Assembly: GCF_002902945.1 (NCBI RefSeq) | Contig: NZ_CP026101.1 | Coordinates: 1,922,001-1,986,000, forward strand | Direction: 5' to 3' | Origin: Paraburkholderia caribensis | Lineage (GTDB): Bacteria > Pseudomonadota > Gammaproteobacteria > Burkholderiales > Burkholderiaceae | Length of the DNA: 64,000 bases | Part shown: piece after piece, positions 1-8,238 of the stretch | Layout of the letters: each line of letters starts with the position of its first letter | Numbering within the stretch: position 1 is the first letter of the stretch | Made by a program: the position numbers and the translations under genes | Notes under the pieces: model-generated | Seen by the model: only the letters and a program-made list of their open reading frames with translations | What the model was told of the DNA's origin: nothing | Databases searched by the model: none

Positions 1-2
1 CC

Positions 3-278
3 GTTGCCGCCACGGCAGCGGACGCCACGTCCTCACGCGTCTACGGCGGCGCGGCGCGGCCCGCTTCCGCGCCCGACGCCATCGACGCCGCCGCCGATGC
101 CTACGAACCGCCGCCTCCCGCCGCCGTAGCGGCGCGCCAGGCCCGCCAGGCGCAGATCTCCGGCGACAGCCGGGAATTGGGCGGCGTGCAGATCATGCGC
201 GCGTCGACGGCTTCGCGCCCTGTTCCCGCGCCGACGCAAACCAATGACGACCCGATCGCCGGATTCGCCAACTACTGA
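3..278 (+). CDS. C-terminal end of an unrecognised protein
   Basis: Open reading frame entering from the left edge and ending at TGA 276-278; the start is outside the window. The visible 91 residues are rich in Ala, Pro and Arg and look disordered, with a short tail ending DDPIAGFANY. No domain or membrane segment can be recognised, so no function is assigned. Codon use matches the neighbouring host genes (GC-rich third positions), which supports it being coding rather than chance. Confidence 0.5.
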   Translation, partial: VAATAADATSSRVYGGAARPASAPDAIDAAADAYEPPPPAAVAARQARQAQISGDSRELGGVQIMRASTASRPVPAPTQTNDDPIAGFANY

Positions 279-368
279 TTCGGGCCCTGCCCGTTGAGCG
301 CCGATTCACCCGCGCCGCCGCACCTCTGCTATCTTTTGACGATATTTCCCTAACGGCGGGTGACAACG

Positions 369-1175
369 ATGGATCTCGGGCTCAAAGACAAAGTGGTTCT
401 GATAACAGGCGGCAGCAAGGGCATCGGACTCGCGTGCGCGCGGGCGTTCGCCATGGAAGGCGCGAAAGTCGCGATCGTGTCGCGCGATCCCGCCAACCTC
501 GCCCGCGCCCGCGAGCAGCTTGCCAGCGAAGGGCTGCATGTCCACCTGACCCGCGCCGATCTGCACGAGCCGCATAGCGCCGCCGACGTCGTCGAGGAAG
601 CGACGAGCGCCGTCGGCCCGATCGACATCCTGATCAACAGCGCGGGCGCCGCGCGCCGCTATGACCCCGAATCGCTCGACGCGGCAGCCTTCAAGGCGAC
701 GATGGAAGCCAAGTACTTCCCGTATATCTATCCGCAGCAGGAAGTGCTCAGGCGCATGGCCGAACGCGTCAAGTCCGGCGCGGCGAAGGAACCGGGCACG
801 ATCGTCAACATCATCGGCATGGGCGGCAAGATCGCGAGCGACATCCATATCGCGGGCGGCGCGGCCAACGCGGCGCTCATGCTTGCCACCGTCGGCCTCG
901 CGCACTATTACGCGCGATATGGCATCCGCATCAACGCGATCAATCCGGGCTCGACGTTGACGGAACGTGTCGAAGAAGCATTGCAACTCGAAGCATCGCG
1001 CGAAGGAATCGAAGCCGCCGAAGCGCAGGCGCGCGGCGAGGCGCGCGTGCCGCTCGGGCGTTTCGCGAAACCGGAGGAGATAGCGGACGTTGCGCTGTTT
1101 CTGGCGAGCCGCCGCGCGAGTTACGTGACGGGCGCGATAGTCCCGATGGATGGAGGCAGCGCGCCGCTGATCTGA
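369..1175 (+). CDS. SDR-family oxidoreductase with atypical active site
   Basis: 268-residue short-chain dehydrogenase/reductase. The Rossmann glycine motif TGGSKGIG lies near residues 13-20, the NSAGA-type motif follows, and the C-terminal end (VTGAIVPMDGG) is typical of the classical SDR fold, so NAD(P) binding is likely. The usual catalytic YxxxK is not seen: the aligned stretch reads GGAANAAL, with Asn where Lys is expected and Gly where Tyr is expected. The substrate is unknown. A GTG at 360 is an alternative start; ATG 369 is preferred because GGCGGG sits 8 bases before it. It stands alone and converges on the phosphate transporter gene. Confidence 0.85.
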   Translation: MDLGLKDKVVLITGGSKGIGLACARAFAMEGAKVAIVSRDPANLARAREQLASEGLHVHLTRADLHEPHSAADVVEEATSAVGPIDILINSAGAARRYDPESLDAAAFKATMEAKYFPYIYPQQEVLRRMAERVKSGAAKEPGTIVNIIGMGGKIASDIHIAGGAANAALMLATVGLAHYYARYGIRINAINPGSTLTERVEEALQLEASREGIEAAEAQARGEARVPLGRFAKPEEIADVALFLASRRASYVTGAIVPMDGGSAPLI

Positions 1176-1201
1176 ACGCGGCGCGCCGTTTTTAAGCCGC
1201 T

Positions 1202-2212
1202 TTACAGGAAGCGGTGGCCGAGCCACCAGCCGGCCGCCGCGAGCGCGGCCGAAGCGGGAATCGTCAGCACCCACGCCCAGACGATATTGCCGGCGACGCC
1301 CCAGCGCACGGCGGACAGCTTCTGCGTCGCGCCGACACCGACGATCGCACCCGTGATCGTATGCGTGGTGGATACGGGAATGCCGAGGAACGACGCGATG
1401 AACAGCGTGATCGCGCCACCTGCCTCGGCGCAGAAGCCGCCGACGGGTTTGAGCTTGGTGATCTTCTGCCCCATCGTCCGCACGATGCGCCAGCCGCCGA
1501 ACAGCGTGCCCAGGCCCATCGACAGGTAGCATGCGCCGATCACCCACAGCGGCGGCGCGTCGCCTCCCGCCGACGCGTAGCCCGTCGCGATCAGCAGCAT
1601 CCAGATGATGCCGATGGTCTTCTGCGCGTCGTTGCCGCCGTGGCCAAGGCTGTACAGCCCCGCCGACACCAGTTGCAGGCGCCGGAAACGCCGGTCTACC
1701 TTGCTTGGCGGCGTGCGGAAGTAGATCCACGACACCAGCAGCATGAAGAATGAGCCAAGCACGAAGCCGAGCAGCGGCGACACGATGATGAACGTGACCG
1801 TCTTCAGCAGCCCGTCCCAGTTGAGCGCGGCCCAGCCGGATTTCGCGAGCGCCGAGCCCACCAGCCCGCCGATCAGCGCGTGCGACGAACTGGACGGGAT
1901 GCCGTAGTACCAGGTGACGATGTTCCAGCCGATCGCGCCGACCAGCGCGCCGAACACGACGTAGTGATCGACGATGCCGGGGTCGATCGTGCCCTTGCCG
2001 ACCGTTTGCGCGACTTTAAGATGGAAGATGAAATACGCGATGACGTTGAACGCGGCGGCAAACGCGACGGCCTGTTGCGGCTTCAGCACGCCCGTCGAGA
2101 CGACGGTGGCGATGGAGTTCGCCGCGTCGTGGAAGCCGTTCATGAAGTCGAAAACGAGCGCGACGACCACGAGCGTCGCGACCGCCCAGATGGCGAGTTG
2201 TATCGAATGCAT
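1202..2212 (-). CDS. pit: Low-affinity inorganic phosphate transporter, Pit family
   Basis: 336-residue integral membrane protein of the PiT family, which takes up phosphate as a metal-phosphate complex driven by protons. The N-terminal family signature is visible (FDFMNGFHDAANSIA, about residues 22-36) and a second copy of the repeat lies near GGNDAQKTIG; about ten hydrophobic segments can be counted. It follows the DUF47 gene with a one-base overlap (TGATG at 2210-2214), so the two are co-translated. This pit / DUF47 pair is common in bacteria, and the second protein is thought to regulate the transporter. Confidence 0.93.
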   Translation of the reverse strand: MHSIQLAIWAVATLVVVALVFDFMNGFHDAANSIATVVSTGVLKPQQAVAFAAAFNVIAYFIFHLKVAQTVGKGTIDPGIVDHYVVFGALVGAIGWNIVTWYYGIPSSSSHALIGGLVGSALAKSGWAALNWDGLLKTVTFIIVSPLLGFVLGSFFMLLVSWIYFRTPPSKVDRRFRRLQLVSAGLYSLGHGGNDAQKTIGIIWMLLIATGYASAGGDAPPLWVIGACYLSMGLGTLFGGWRIVRTMGQKITKLKPVGGFCAEAGGAITLFIASFLGIPVSTTHTITGAIVGVGATQKLSAVRWGVAGNIVWAWVLTIPASAALAAAGWWLGHRFL

Positions 2213-2838
2213 CAGGCGTTTTCCAGCACGATGCCTTCGATGATGTTCGCCACGTCCTCACACTTGTCGGTGATCGACTCGAGCAGCTCGTAGATCGCCT
2301 TCAGCTTGATCAGCGTCTTGACGTCGTCCTCTTCGCGGAACAGCTTCGACATCGCCGAGCGCAGCACGCGGTCCGCGTCCGACTCCAGACGGTCGATGTC
2401 TTCGCACGCCTTCAGGATCTCGCGCGCCTGCTTCATGTCCGACAGCATGGCGACGGCAGCCTGCACGCGCTCGCAGGTCTTCGTGCAGATATGCGCGAGC
2501 TGGCTCGCTTCCGACGTCACCGCCTGCACGTCGTACAGCGAAATGGCCGTGGCGACGTCCTCCATCAGGTCGAGGATGTCGTCCATCGTGGTGATCAGCT
2601 TGTGGATTTCGTCGCGGTCGAGCGGCGTGATGAAAGTCTTGTGCAGCAGATCGATGGTTTCGTGCGTCAGTTTGTCGGCCGCTTTTTCGGCCGTTTGCAC
2701 GTTTTGCTTGTGGATCTCGGCGTCGCCGAGGTTGTCGATCAACAGTTCGAGTTCGTGGCTCGCGGAGACGATGTGTTTCGCGTGAGCGTTGAAGATTTCA
2801 AAGAATTTGCCCTCGGTGGGCATGAATCGACCGAACAT
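2212..2838 (-). CDS. DUF47 / PhoU-like phosphate transport regulator
   Basis: 208-residue, almost entirely helical cytosolic protein of the DUF47 family (often named Pit accessory protein or TIGR00153 family), distantly related to PhoU. It is acidic, has no membrane segment, and keeps the family pattern with a His-rich start (FFEIFNAHAKHIV) and a TMDDILDLMEDVA segment near the middle, where PhoU-like proteins carry metal-binding acidic residues. It is the first gene of a two-gene unit with the Pit transporter; the stop codon overlaps the transporter start by one base. Its role in tuning phosphate uptake is inferred from family and context. Confidence 0.9.
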   Translation of the reverse strand: MFGRFMPTEGKFFEIFNAHAKHIVSASHELELLIDNLGDAEIHKQNVQTAEKAADKLTHETIDLLHKTFITPLDRDEIHKLITTMDDILDLMEDVATAISLYDVQAVTSEASQLAHICTKTCERVQAAVAMLSDMKQAREILKACEDIDRLESDADRVLRSAMSKLFREEDDVKTLIKLKAIYELLESITDKCEDVANIIEGIVLENA

Positions 2839-2986
2839 TGGGGTCCCAGAAAATGGTCACGGTGAGGCTGTCATAAAACCGCAATATTGTACCGTTCCGG
2901 ACCATTCCGGGTGTGACGCGGCGCCGTGTTTTGTGCGCGCGCGCAACGGCAGGTGCAACCCGGCACCCCCGTTTGCGCAGAGTGTG

Positions 2987-4375
2987 CTACTCGCCGCCGT
3001 AGAAATTCTGTGCGCCCGCAAAATTGTCGAACTTCGTGAATTGCCCATGGAACGTGAGCCGAACGGGTCCGATCGGACCGTTACGCTGCTTGCCGATGAT
3101 GATTTCGGCAGTGCCCTTGTCGGGGCTGTCCGGGTTATAGACTTCGTCGCGGTAGATGAACAGGATCACGTCGGCGTCCTGTTCGATTGCACCCGATTCG
3201 CGCAGATCGGACATGATCGGCCGCTTGTTCGGGCGCTGTTCGAGACCGCGGTTCAGCTGCGACAGCGCGATCACAGGCACGTCGAGCTCCTTGGCGAGGC
3301 CTTTCAGCGAACGCGAGATTTCCGAAATTTCCGTCGCACGATTTTCGCCGGACGATGAGCCGCTCATCAGCTGCAAATAGTCGATGATGATGAGGCCGAG
3401 CTTGCCGCACTGGCGCGACAGACGCCGCGCCCGCGAGCGCAGTTCCATCGGGTTCAGACCGCCTGTTTCGTCGATGAAAATCTGCGCTTCGCTCATTTTC
3501 TGGACAGCGTGCGTGAGCTTCGGCCAGTCTTCGTCGGTCAGGCGCCCGGTCCGCATGCGGTGCTGGTCGAGCCGGCCGACCGAGCCGAGCATACGCATTG
3601 TCAGCTGCGTGCCCGGCATTTCCATCGAAAATACCGCGACGGGCAGACCATATTCGACGGCCACGTATTCGCCGATGTTCATCGAGAACGCCGTCTTGCC
3701 CATCGACGGGCGCCCCGCCACGATAATCAGTTCGCCGCCGTGCATGCCCGAGGTCATCCGGTCGAGGTCGACGAAGCCCGTCGGCGTACCCGTCACATCG
3801 CTCGGGTTGGCCGTGTGGTACAGCGTATCGATGCGCTCGACGACCTGTGTGAGCAACGGCCCGATTTCGAGGAAACCCTGCGTGCCGCGCGCGCCGTCTT
3901 CGGCAATCGAGAACACCTTCGATTCCGCTTCGTCGAGCAGCTGGCGGACTTCCTTGCCCTGCGGATTGAACGCGTCCGCGGAAATTTCATCGGCCACGGA
4001 CACCAGCCGGCGCAGCACCGCACGATCCCGCACGATTTCCGCATAACGCCGGATGTTCGCCGCGCTCGGCGTGTTCTGCGCGAGCGCGTTCAGATACGCC
4101 AGCCCGCCGACCTCTTCGGCCTTGCCGGATGTGGTCAGCGCTTCATAGACGGTCACGACGTCGGCGGGACGCGTCGACGCGATCAGCCTGCCGATGTGCT
4201 CGAAAATCAGGCGGTGGTCGTAGCGGTAGAAATCGCTTTGCGAGAGGAAGTCGGCAATGCGGTCCCATGCGGCGTTGTCGAGCAGCAGACCGCCCAGCAC
4301 CGATTGCTCGGCCTCGATGGAATGGGGCGGGACTTTCAGCGACTCGATTTGAGGATCTTTCGACGGTGCGTTCAT
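2987..4375 (-). CDS. dnaB: Replicative DNA helicase DnaB
   Basis: 462-residue hexameric helicase that unwinds DNA at the replication fork. The N-terminal domain (about residues 15-115, VPPHSIEAEQSVLGGLLLD) interacts with primase; the RecA-like domain holds Walker A (GRPSMGKTAF, about residues 221-230), the Walker B region (LIIIDYLQLM) and the C-terminal arginine-rich motif (FIYRDEVY). Full family length. It lies downstream of the ribosomal cluster but is separated from rplI by a clear intrinsic terminator, so it probably has its own promoter. Confidence 0.97.
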   Translation of the reverse strand: MNAPSKDPQIESLKVPPHSIEAEQSVLGGLLLDNAAWDRIADFLSQSDFYRYDHRLIFEHIGRLIASTRPADVVTVYEALTTSGKAEEVGGLAYLNALAQNTPSAANIRRYAEIVRDRAVLRRLVSVADEISADAFNPQGKEVRQLLDEAESKVFSIAEDGARGTQGFLEIGPLLTQVVERIDTLYHTANPSDVTGTPTGFVDLDRMTSGMHGGELIIVAGRPSMGKTAFSMNIGEYVAVEYGLPVAVFSMEMPGTQLTMRMLGSVGRLDQHRMRTGRLTDEDWPKLTHAVQKMSEAQIFIDETGGLNPMELRSRARRLSRQCGKLGLIIIDYLQLMSGSSSGENRATEISEISRSLKGLAKELDVPVIALSQLNRGLEQRPNKRPIMSDLRESGAIEQDADVILFIYRDEVYNPDSPDKGTAEIIIGKQRNGPIGPVRLTFHGQFTKFDNFAGAQNFYGGE

Positions 4376-4462
4376 GGGGTGGAATTATCAGGCAAAGTGA
4401 GACGGCGGGATAGCATCCTGAAAATCGAACCGCCGCAGCGCGCGGCAAAGCCGTTGCGGCCA

Positions 4463-4502
4463 ATAAAAAAGGCAGAGGCCGGTTTCCCGGCCCCTGCCCT
4501 TT
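4463..4502 (-). terminator. Intrinsic terminator of the rpsF-rplI operon
   Basis: On the minus strand a 12-bp GC-rich stem (arms at 4471-4482 and 4488-4499, one mismatch allowed) is followed by a T-run (TTTTTTATT). It lies about 50 bases after the rplI stop codon and before dnaB. Confidence 0.85.
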
Positions 4503-4550
4503 ACGTCATTGACGCCAGCAACTGCCTGGCGATCTGACTTTCTGTCTGGC

Positions 4551-5003
4551 TTAGACGTGCTCGCCCAGCACCGACACGGTGACGTCAACCGTGACGTCCG
4601 TGTGCAGCGAGACGTGAACCGGATGGTCGCCGACGATCTTCAGCGGGCCTTCCGGCAGACGCACTTGCGCCTTTTCAACTGCGAAGCCTTGCTTGCCCAG
4701 TGCTTCGGCGATGTCGGCGTTCGTCACCGAGCCGAACAGACGGCCGTCGACGCCAGCCTTCTGCGCGATCTGAACCGTCAGGCCCGACAGCTTTTCGCCT
4801 TGTGCCTGAGCAGCCGACAGCTTTTCTGCTGCGACTTTTTCCAGTTCTGCGCGGCGAACTTCGAATTCAGCGATGGCTTCCTTCGTGGCGCGGCGTGCCT
4901 TTTTGTTCGGGATCAGGAAGTTACGTGCATAGCCGTCCTTGACCTTGACGATGTCGCCCAGGTTGCCGACGTTCACAACTTTTTCGAGAAGAATGATTTG
5001 CAT
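4551..5003 (-). CDS. rplI: 50S ribosomal protein L9
   Basis: 150 residues, the normal length. The N-terminal RNA-binding domain is recognisable from MQIILLEKVVNVGNLGD and the GYARNFLIP motif, followed by the long connecting helix and the C-terminal domain. Last gene of the rpsF-priB-rpsR-rplI operon, followed by an intrinsic terminator. A GGAG Shine-Dalgarno sequence precedes the start. Confidence 0.98.
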   Translation of the reverse strand: MQIILLEKVVNVGNLGDIVKVKDGYARNFLIPNKKARRATKEAIAEFEVRRAELEKVAAEKLSAAQAQGEKLSGLTVQIAQKAGVDGRLFGSVTNADIAEALGKQGFAVEKAQVRLPEGPLKIVGDHPVHVSLHTDVTVDVTVSVLGEHV

Positions 5004-5030
5004 TCGGATGCTCCTTGTGACGTCGTCCGG

Positions 5031-5306
5031 TTAGGCCTTGTGCTGATCGGTGTACGGCATCAGCGCGAGGAAACGTGCGCGCTTGATCGCCGTGTCGAGC
5101 TGGCGCTGATAGTGGGCCTTGGTACCCGTCAGACGTGCCGGCGTGATCTTGCCGTTTTCGCCGATGAAGTCCTTCAGCGTATCGATGTCCTTGTAGTCGA
5201 TCTGATCGACGTTTGCAGCCGTGAAACGGCAGAACTTCTTGCGCTTGAAGAGCGGGTTTTGTTGCTGACGACGCTTGTCGAATTTCTTACCAGTCGGGCG
5301 GGGCAT
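5031..5306 (-). CDS. rpsR: 30S ribosomal protein S18
   Basis: 91 residues. The core S18 sequence (KFCRFTAANVDQIDYKD, followed by LKDFIGENGKITPARLTGTKA) is intact, with a basic Lys/Arg-rich extension at the N-terminus. Binds next to S6 on the 30S platform. Sits 27 bases before rplI and 2 bases after priB in the operon. Confidence 0.98.
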   Translation of the reverse strand: MPRPTGKKFDKRRQQQNPLFKRKKFCRFTAANVDQIDYKDIDTLKDFIGENGKITPARLTGTKAHYQRQLDTAIKRARFLALMPYTDQHKA

Positions 5307-5308
5307 GT

Positions 5309-5608
5309 TCAGTCCTTTCCAATGTCCTGCAATTCTGTGATGTGAAACACCAGAGTTCGCGCGTTGCGGCTTTTCTTCGCCAGGAAGCCGGTGAAGAGCG
5401 TTTCGACGCCCATTTCAACCCGCTCCAGCTTGCCGCTCGCCTCACCGGCCGCGACCGCCTGCATGATCAGTTCGACGGTTCGGGCAATGCCCGCTTCGAC
5501 GACCTGCGTGCGGTGTTGCAACGTACAGCCTGCAATCGGAACGCCGGCGGGGGTGTACCGCACTATTTCGCGTTCGACGACGCTCGCCGTGAGTTGCAGC
5601 CGGTTCAT
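5309..5608 (-). CDS. priB: Primosomal replication protein N (PriB)
   Basis: 99-residue OB-fold single-strand DNA-binding protein of the replication restart primosome. The start MNRLQLTASVVERE and the middle PAGVPI..CTLQHRTQVVEAG segment are typical. Its position between rpsF and rpsR is the conserved arrangement in beta- and gammaproteobacteria. Confidence 0.95.
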   Translation of the reverse strand: MNRLQLTASVVEREIVRYTPAGVPIAGCTLQHRTQVVEAGIARTVELIMQAVAAGEASGKLERVEMGVETLFTGFLAKKSRNARTLVFHITELQDIGKD

Positions 5609-5673
5609 CGCTTCCTTTTACGGACGCTGAGTGAGAGCGCGCCGCGTGACTCTGATGGCTTAAGGGTTCTGCT

Positions 5674-6048
5674 TTAAGCCTGCGCTTCCGTCGGCTGCGA
5701 TGCAGCCGCCTTCTTGGCTTCTTCGCGCTGCACTTCCTTCATCATCGGCGACGGGCCGGTTTCGGCCTTCTTCATCTTGACGATGAGGTGACGCAGAACG
5801 GCGTCGTTGAACTTGAACGCGTGTTCCAGTTCGTCGAGCGTGGTCTGGTCGCATTCGATGTTCATGCAGACGTAGTGAGCCTTCGCGAGTTTCTCGATCA
5901 TGTAGGCCAGTTGGCGACGGCCCCAGTCTTCGATGCGGTGGATCTGGCCACCGTGCGACGTGATCGTCGACCTGTAACGCTCGATCATGGCGGGCACTTG
6001 CTCGCTCTGATCGGGGTGCACGATGAATACGATTTCGTAATGACGCAT
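5674..6048 (-). CDS. rpsF: 30S ribosomal protein S6
   Basis: 124 residues. Start MRHYEIVFIVHPDQSEQV and the RRQLAYMIEKLAKAHYV segment are diagnostic. A longer frame runs upstream to 6168, but ATG 6048 is right because CAAGGAG lies 7 bases before it and the S6 family begins here. The C-terminal tail (from about residue 100) is Ala/Glu/Lys-rich and disordered, as is usual in this clade. First gene of the operon; promoter and a structured leader lie just upstream. Confidence 0.97.
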   Translation of the reverse strand: MRHYEIVFIVHPDQSEQVPAMIERYRSTITSHGGQIHRIEDWGRRQLAYMIEKLAKAHYVCMNIECDQTTLDELEHAFKFNDAVLRHLIVKMKKAETGPSPMMKEVQREEAKKAAASQPTEAQA

Positions 6049-6079
6049 GTTCACTCCTTGTGCTGACTTATGGATAGAA

Positions 6080-6106
6080 GCCACCCGGGCGTCGAACCGG
6101 TGTGGC
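6080..6106 (-). promoter_or_regulatory. Candidate S6:S18 leader hairpin
   Basis: In the rpsF 5' leader the minus strand can form a hairpin GCCAC-A-CCGG ... CCGG-GTGGC, ending about 32 bases before the rpsF start. The stem with a bulge next to a CCG resembles the S6:S18 autoregulatory RNA motif known in many bacteria. The hairpin is seen directly; the regulatory role is inferred. Confidence 0.45.
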
Positions 6107-6122
6107 AAGTGAGAAGCCGAAG

Positions 6123-6151
6123 AATATAACCTGAATCGGCGCTGTTTGCAA
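6123..6151 (-). promoter_or_regulatory. Sigma-70 promoter of the rpsF operon
   Basis: Minus strand TTGCAA (6146-6151), a 17-base spacer, then TATATT (6123-6128). Predicted transcription start about 70 bases before rpsF, leaving room for the leader hairpin. Confidence 0.7.
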
Positions 6152-6204
6152 GATAATGCAAGCGCCATTTGCGAGATTCGGGCGTGTTTTCAATGATTTA
6201 GGGT

Positions 6205-6234
6205 GGCTGGCGGCACAAAAACACGCCGCCAGCC
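6205..6234. terminator. GC-rich hairpin between operons
   Basis: Perfect 10-bp stem GGCTGGCGGC / GCCGCCAGCC around a 10-base A-rich loop. It lies after the stop of the anti-sigma gene and upstream of the rpsF promoter. There is no clear T-run on either side, so termination is only a possibility. Confidence 0.4.
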
Positions 6235-6260
6235 GCCTTTCGAATGCCCTCGTGCGCCCT

Positions 6261-6320
6261 GAGTTGCCCTCAGCCGCCCCCAGCCGCCCTCAGTCGCCCT
6301 CAGTCGCCCCCAGCCGGCCT
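6261..6320. repeat. 10-bp tandem repeat at the end of the anti-sigma gene
   Basis: About six units with consensus CAGCCGCCCT (variants CAGTCGCCCT, CAGCCGCCCC) in a strict 10-base register. The array ends at the stop codon of the anti-sigma gene, so gain or loss of units would change only what follows the gene. Confidence 0.75.
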
Positions 6321-7258
6321 CAACTGCCGGAATAAGGCGCTCCCGGCTCCGCGCCGTGCAGCCGGGCCGTCAGCGCGGCCTGCAACGCCGTCAGCGACTC
6401 GGGCGCGGCGTCCGTCACGGCCCACCACATCATGCCGTCGTCGCGCCAGCGCGCCACCGCATAACCGTCCTGCACGATCGCCGCGCCCGGCTTGCCGGCC
6501 GCGCGGTCGTCCTCGGGGATCACGTAGACGTCGATCACGTGCTTGGCATGCCGGTACGTCAGCACGGCCACCCGCCGATGTCCCACGTAGTCCAGCCGTC
6601 CGCCTGCGAGCGGAAAACCGCTTGCGCTGAGATCCTCGACGGGCGGCGCGTAATCGAGCTTGCCGTTGAACCACGGCTTGACCGTATGCTGATCCGTCGA
6701 CACCACGTCGATATCGTGCCCCGAAAGCTGCGCGCGCACGTGGCTCGCCACCAGTTCGTCGACGAGCGGCATCGGTTCGCCCGTTCGGTGCAGCGTCACC
6801 GCGATGCCCGCGGCGACGAGCGCACAGAACGCGAGCGCGAGACCGCCGCGCCACGCCGCGCCCGTGTGCCAGCCGCCGCTCATCGTGCCGCCCGCGCCCT
6901 CGCCCGCCAGCGGGCCGAAGCCGCCACCTTTCGGAAGCTGGGGCAGCCGCACCCAGTCGAACCAGCCTTTGCGCTGCCTCGCACGCGGCTCGGGCCGCAG
7001 GTCGCTGTCGCGCGCCGCCCCTTGCGGCGTGGCAAGCCCGGTCGGCGGCAGCGCCGCCATGATCTTCGCGCGCAGTTCATCCGGCGCGCGATAGTAGTTG
7101 GCCGAGCGCACCGCGCCCTTCATTGCCCGTACCATCTCGCTTTCCCTCCGGCATGCCTCGCAGCTTTCGATATGCCGCTGCACGTCGCGTGATTGCGGCG
7201 GCGTGAGTTCGTGGTCCGCATTCGCATCGAGAAGCGGCCGTGCTTCGTTACAGTCCAT
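6320..7258 (-). CDS. Membrane anti-sigma factor with zinc-finger domain
   Basis: 312 residues. An N-terminal zf-HC2 / anti-sigma zinc-binding motif is present (H29-x3-C33-x2-C36, preceded by C3), then a Pro/Gly-rich linker, one membrane segment at about residues 138-156, and a periplasmic domain of about 155 residues. This layout is that of proteins that hold an ECF sigma factor at the membrane until a signal arrives. ATG 7258 lies 11 bases inside the end of the sigma gene, so the two are translationally coupled. A longer upstream reading frame exists but overlaps the sigma gene deeply and is rejected. Confidence 0.85.
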   Translation of the reverse strand: MDCNEARPLLDANADHELTPPQSRDVQRHIESCEACRRESEMVRAMKGAVRSANYYRAPDELRAKIMAALPPTGLATPQGAARDSDLRPEPRARQRKGWFDWVRLPQLPKGGGFGPLAGEGAGGTMSGGWHTGAAWRGGLALAFCALVAAGIAVTLHRTGEPMPLVDELVASHVRAQLSGHDIDVVSTDQHTVKPWFNGKLDYAPPVEDLSASGFPLAGGRLDYVGHRRVAVLTYRHAKHVIDVYVIPEDDRAAGKPGAAIVQDGYAVARWRDDGMMWWAVTDAAPESLTALQAALTARLHGAEPGAPYSGS

Positions 7259-8084
7259 CTGGCGCCTCCTGTGCGAGTCCGCCCGGCAACGCGCCGGGAG
7301 CGCGCGGCATCCAGCCGCTTTCGGTTTTACGTGGCGTATCGGGCGCGACGCCGGGCGGCGCCCCGCTGCCGGCGTGCGCCAAACGGGACGGCCCCTCGGT
7401 TCTGGCCGATGCGCGCATGGCTGGCCGCGCGCCCGGCACATCGTCCGCCCCGTCCGGCGGGCGCTGCGCGGCGCTCCCATCGCGCGCGCCGCCTTTCGGC
7501 CGCGGGCTGCCCTTCGATTGCAACGACGTCAACGCCGTCGCGAGCTTGCGCCGCCCTCGCGAGAGCCGCGACATCACGGTGCCGACGGGCAGATCCGCAA
7601 TCGTGGCGATCTCGCGGTAGCTCAACTCTTCCAGTTCCCGCAGGATCAGCACCTCGCGGTATTCGACAGGCAGCATTTCCAGCGCCTCGTGCACGAGCCG
7701 CGTGTTTTCATCGCGGATCAGCAGCGCTTCCGGGTCGGGCGAGTTCGCGCTCCAGCCCTCGAACGTCTCATCGTCGAGGTTCTCGTCGAACTCGATCGCC
7801 GCGTTGACGCCGCCCGAGCGCCTGCGCCATTCCGTGTACCACGTGCGCCGCACGATCGCGAGCAGCCAGGGCCGCGCGGTCTCGCCGTGGAACGTGTCGA
7901 AGAAACGGTAAGCGCGCATGAACGCTTCCTGCACGACGTCGTCGGCGTCGTGTCCGTTGCCGCACAGCCAGCGCGCAAGGTTGTACGCGGCATCCAGATG
8001 CGGCAGCGCCATCTGCTGAAAGCGCAGACTGCGCGCGGCCTCGGCGCGCGCGTCGCCCCCAGCATGTTTTCCGGTCTCATTCAC
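7248..8084 (-). CDS. ECF-type RNA polymerase sigma factor
   Basis: 278 residues. Region 2 (about residues 35-95, with DADDVVQEAFMRAYRFFDTF) and region 4 (LPVEYREVLILRELEELSYREIA.. helix-turn-helix) are clear. After region 4 comes an unusual tail of about 90 residues rich in Pro, Gly, Arg and Ala with no fold visible. Start: GTG 8084 is chosen because GGAGG (complement at 8091-8095) sits 6 bases upstream; ATG 8114 is the alternative. It is coupled to its anti-sigma gene and divergent from a metallophosphatase-cupredoxin pair, which is its likely regulon. Confidence 0.88.
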   Translation of the reverse strand: MNETGKHAGGDARAEAARSLRFQQMALPHLDAAYNLARWLCGNGHDADDVVQEAFMRAYRFFDTFHGETARPWLLAIVRRTWYTEWRRRSGGVNAAIEFDENLDDETFEGWSANSPDPEALLIRDENTRLVHEALEMLPVEYREVLILRELEELSYREIATIADLPVGTVMSRLSRGRRKLATALTSLQSKGSPRPKGGARDGSAAQRPPDGADDVPGARPAMRASARTEGPSRLAHAGSGAPPGVAPDTPRKTESGWMPRAPGALPGGLAQEAPDGL

Positions 8085-8140
8085 CGATCGCCTCCAGGCT
8101 TGCCCAGACTTCACGGCTGCAAAACCCGTCTCGCGTCCAG

Positions 8141-8187
8141 TTTATTCCCGGTTTTCGCACCTGCCGTGAAAATAAAGCGGGAATAGA
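8141..8187. promoter_or_regulatory. Candidate divergent ECF promoters (inverted CGGGAATA motifs)
   Basis: The same 10-mer occurs facing both ways between the sigma gene and the metallophosphatase gene: CGGGAATAAA on the minus strand (8141-8150) and CGGGAATAGA on the plus strand (8178-8187). Each is followed 12-13 bases later by a CGG-starting hexamer (CGGGTT and CGGTAC). GGAAT-type -35 elements are usual for ECF sigma factors, so a self-regulated divergent promoter pair is inferred. Confidence 0.5.
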
Positions 8188-8238
8188 AAGCATGGCCTCG
8201 CGGTACAGCAAATGAGTCACTCACTCGCGAGGCGAACC

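Noticed and set aside
306..1730. 474-codon minus-strand frame across the SDR and pit genes
   Set aside because: It is antisense to two clear genes, Arg/Ala-rich with no domain, and arises from GC-rich third positions.
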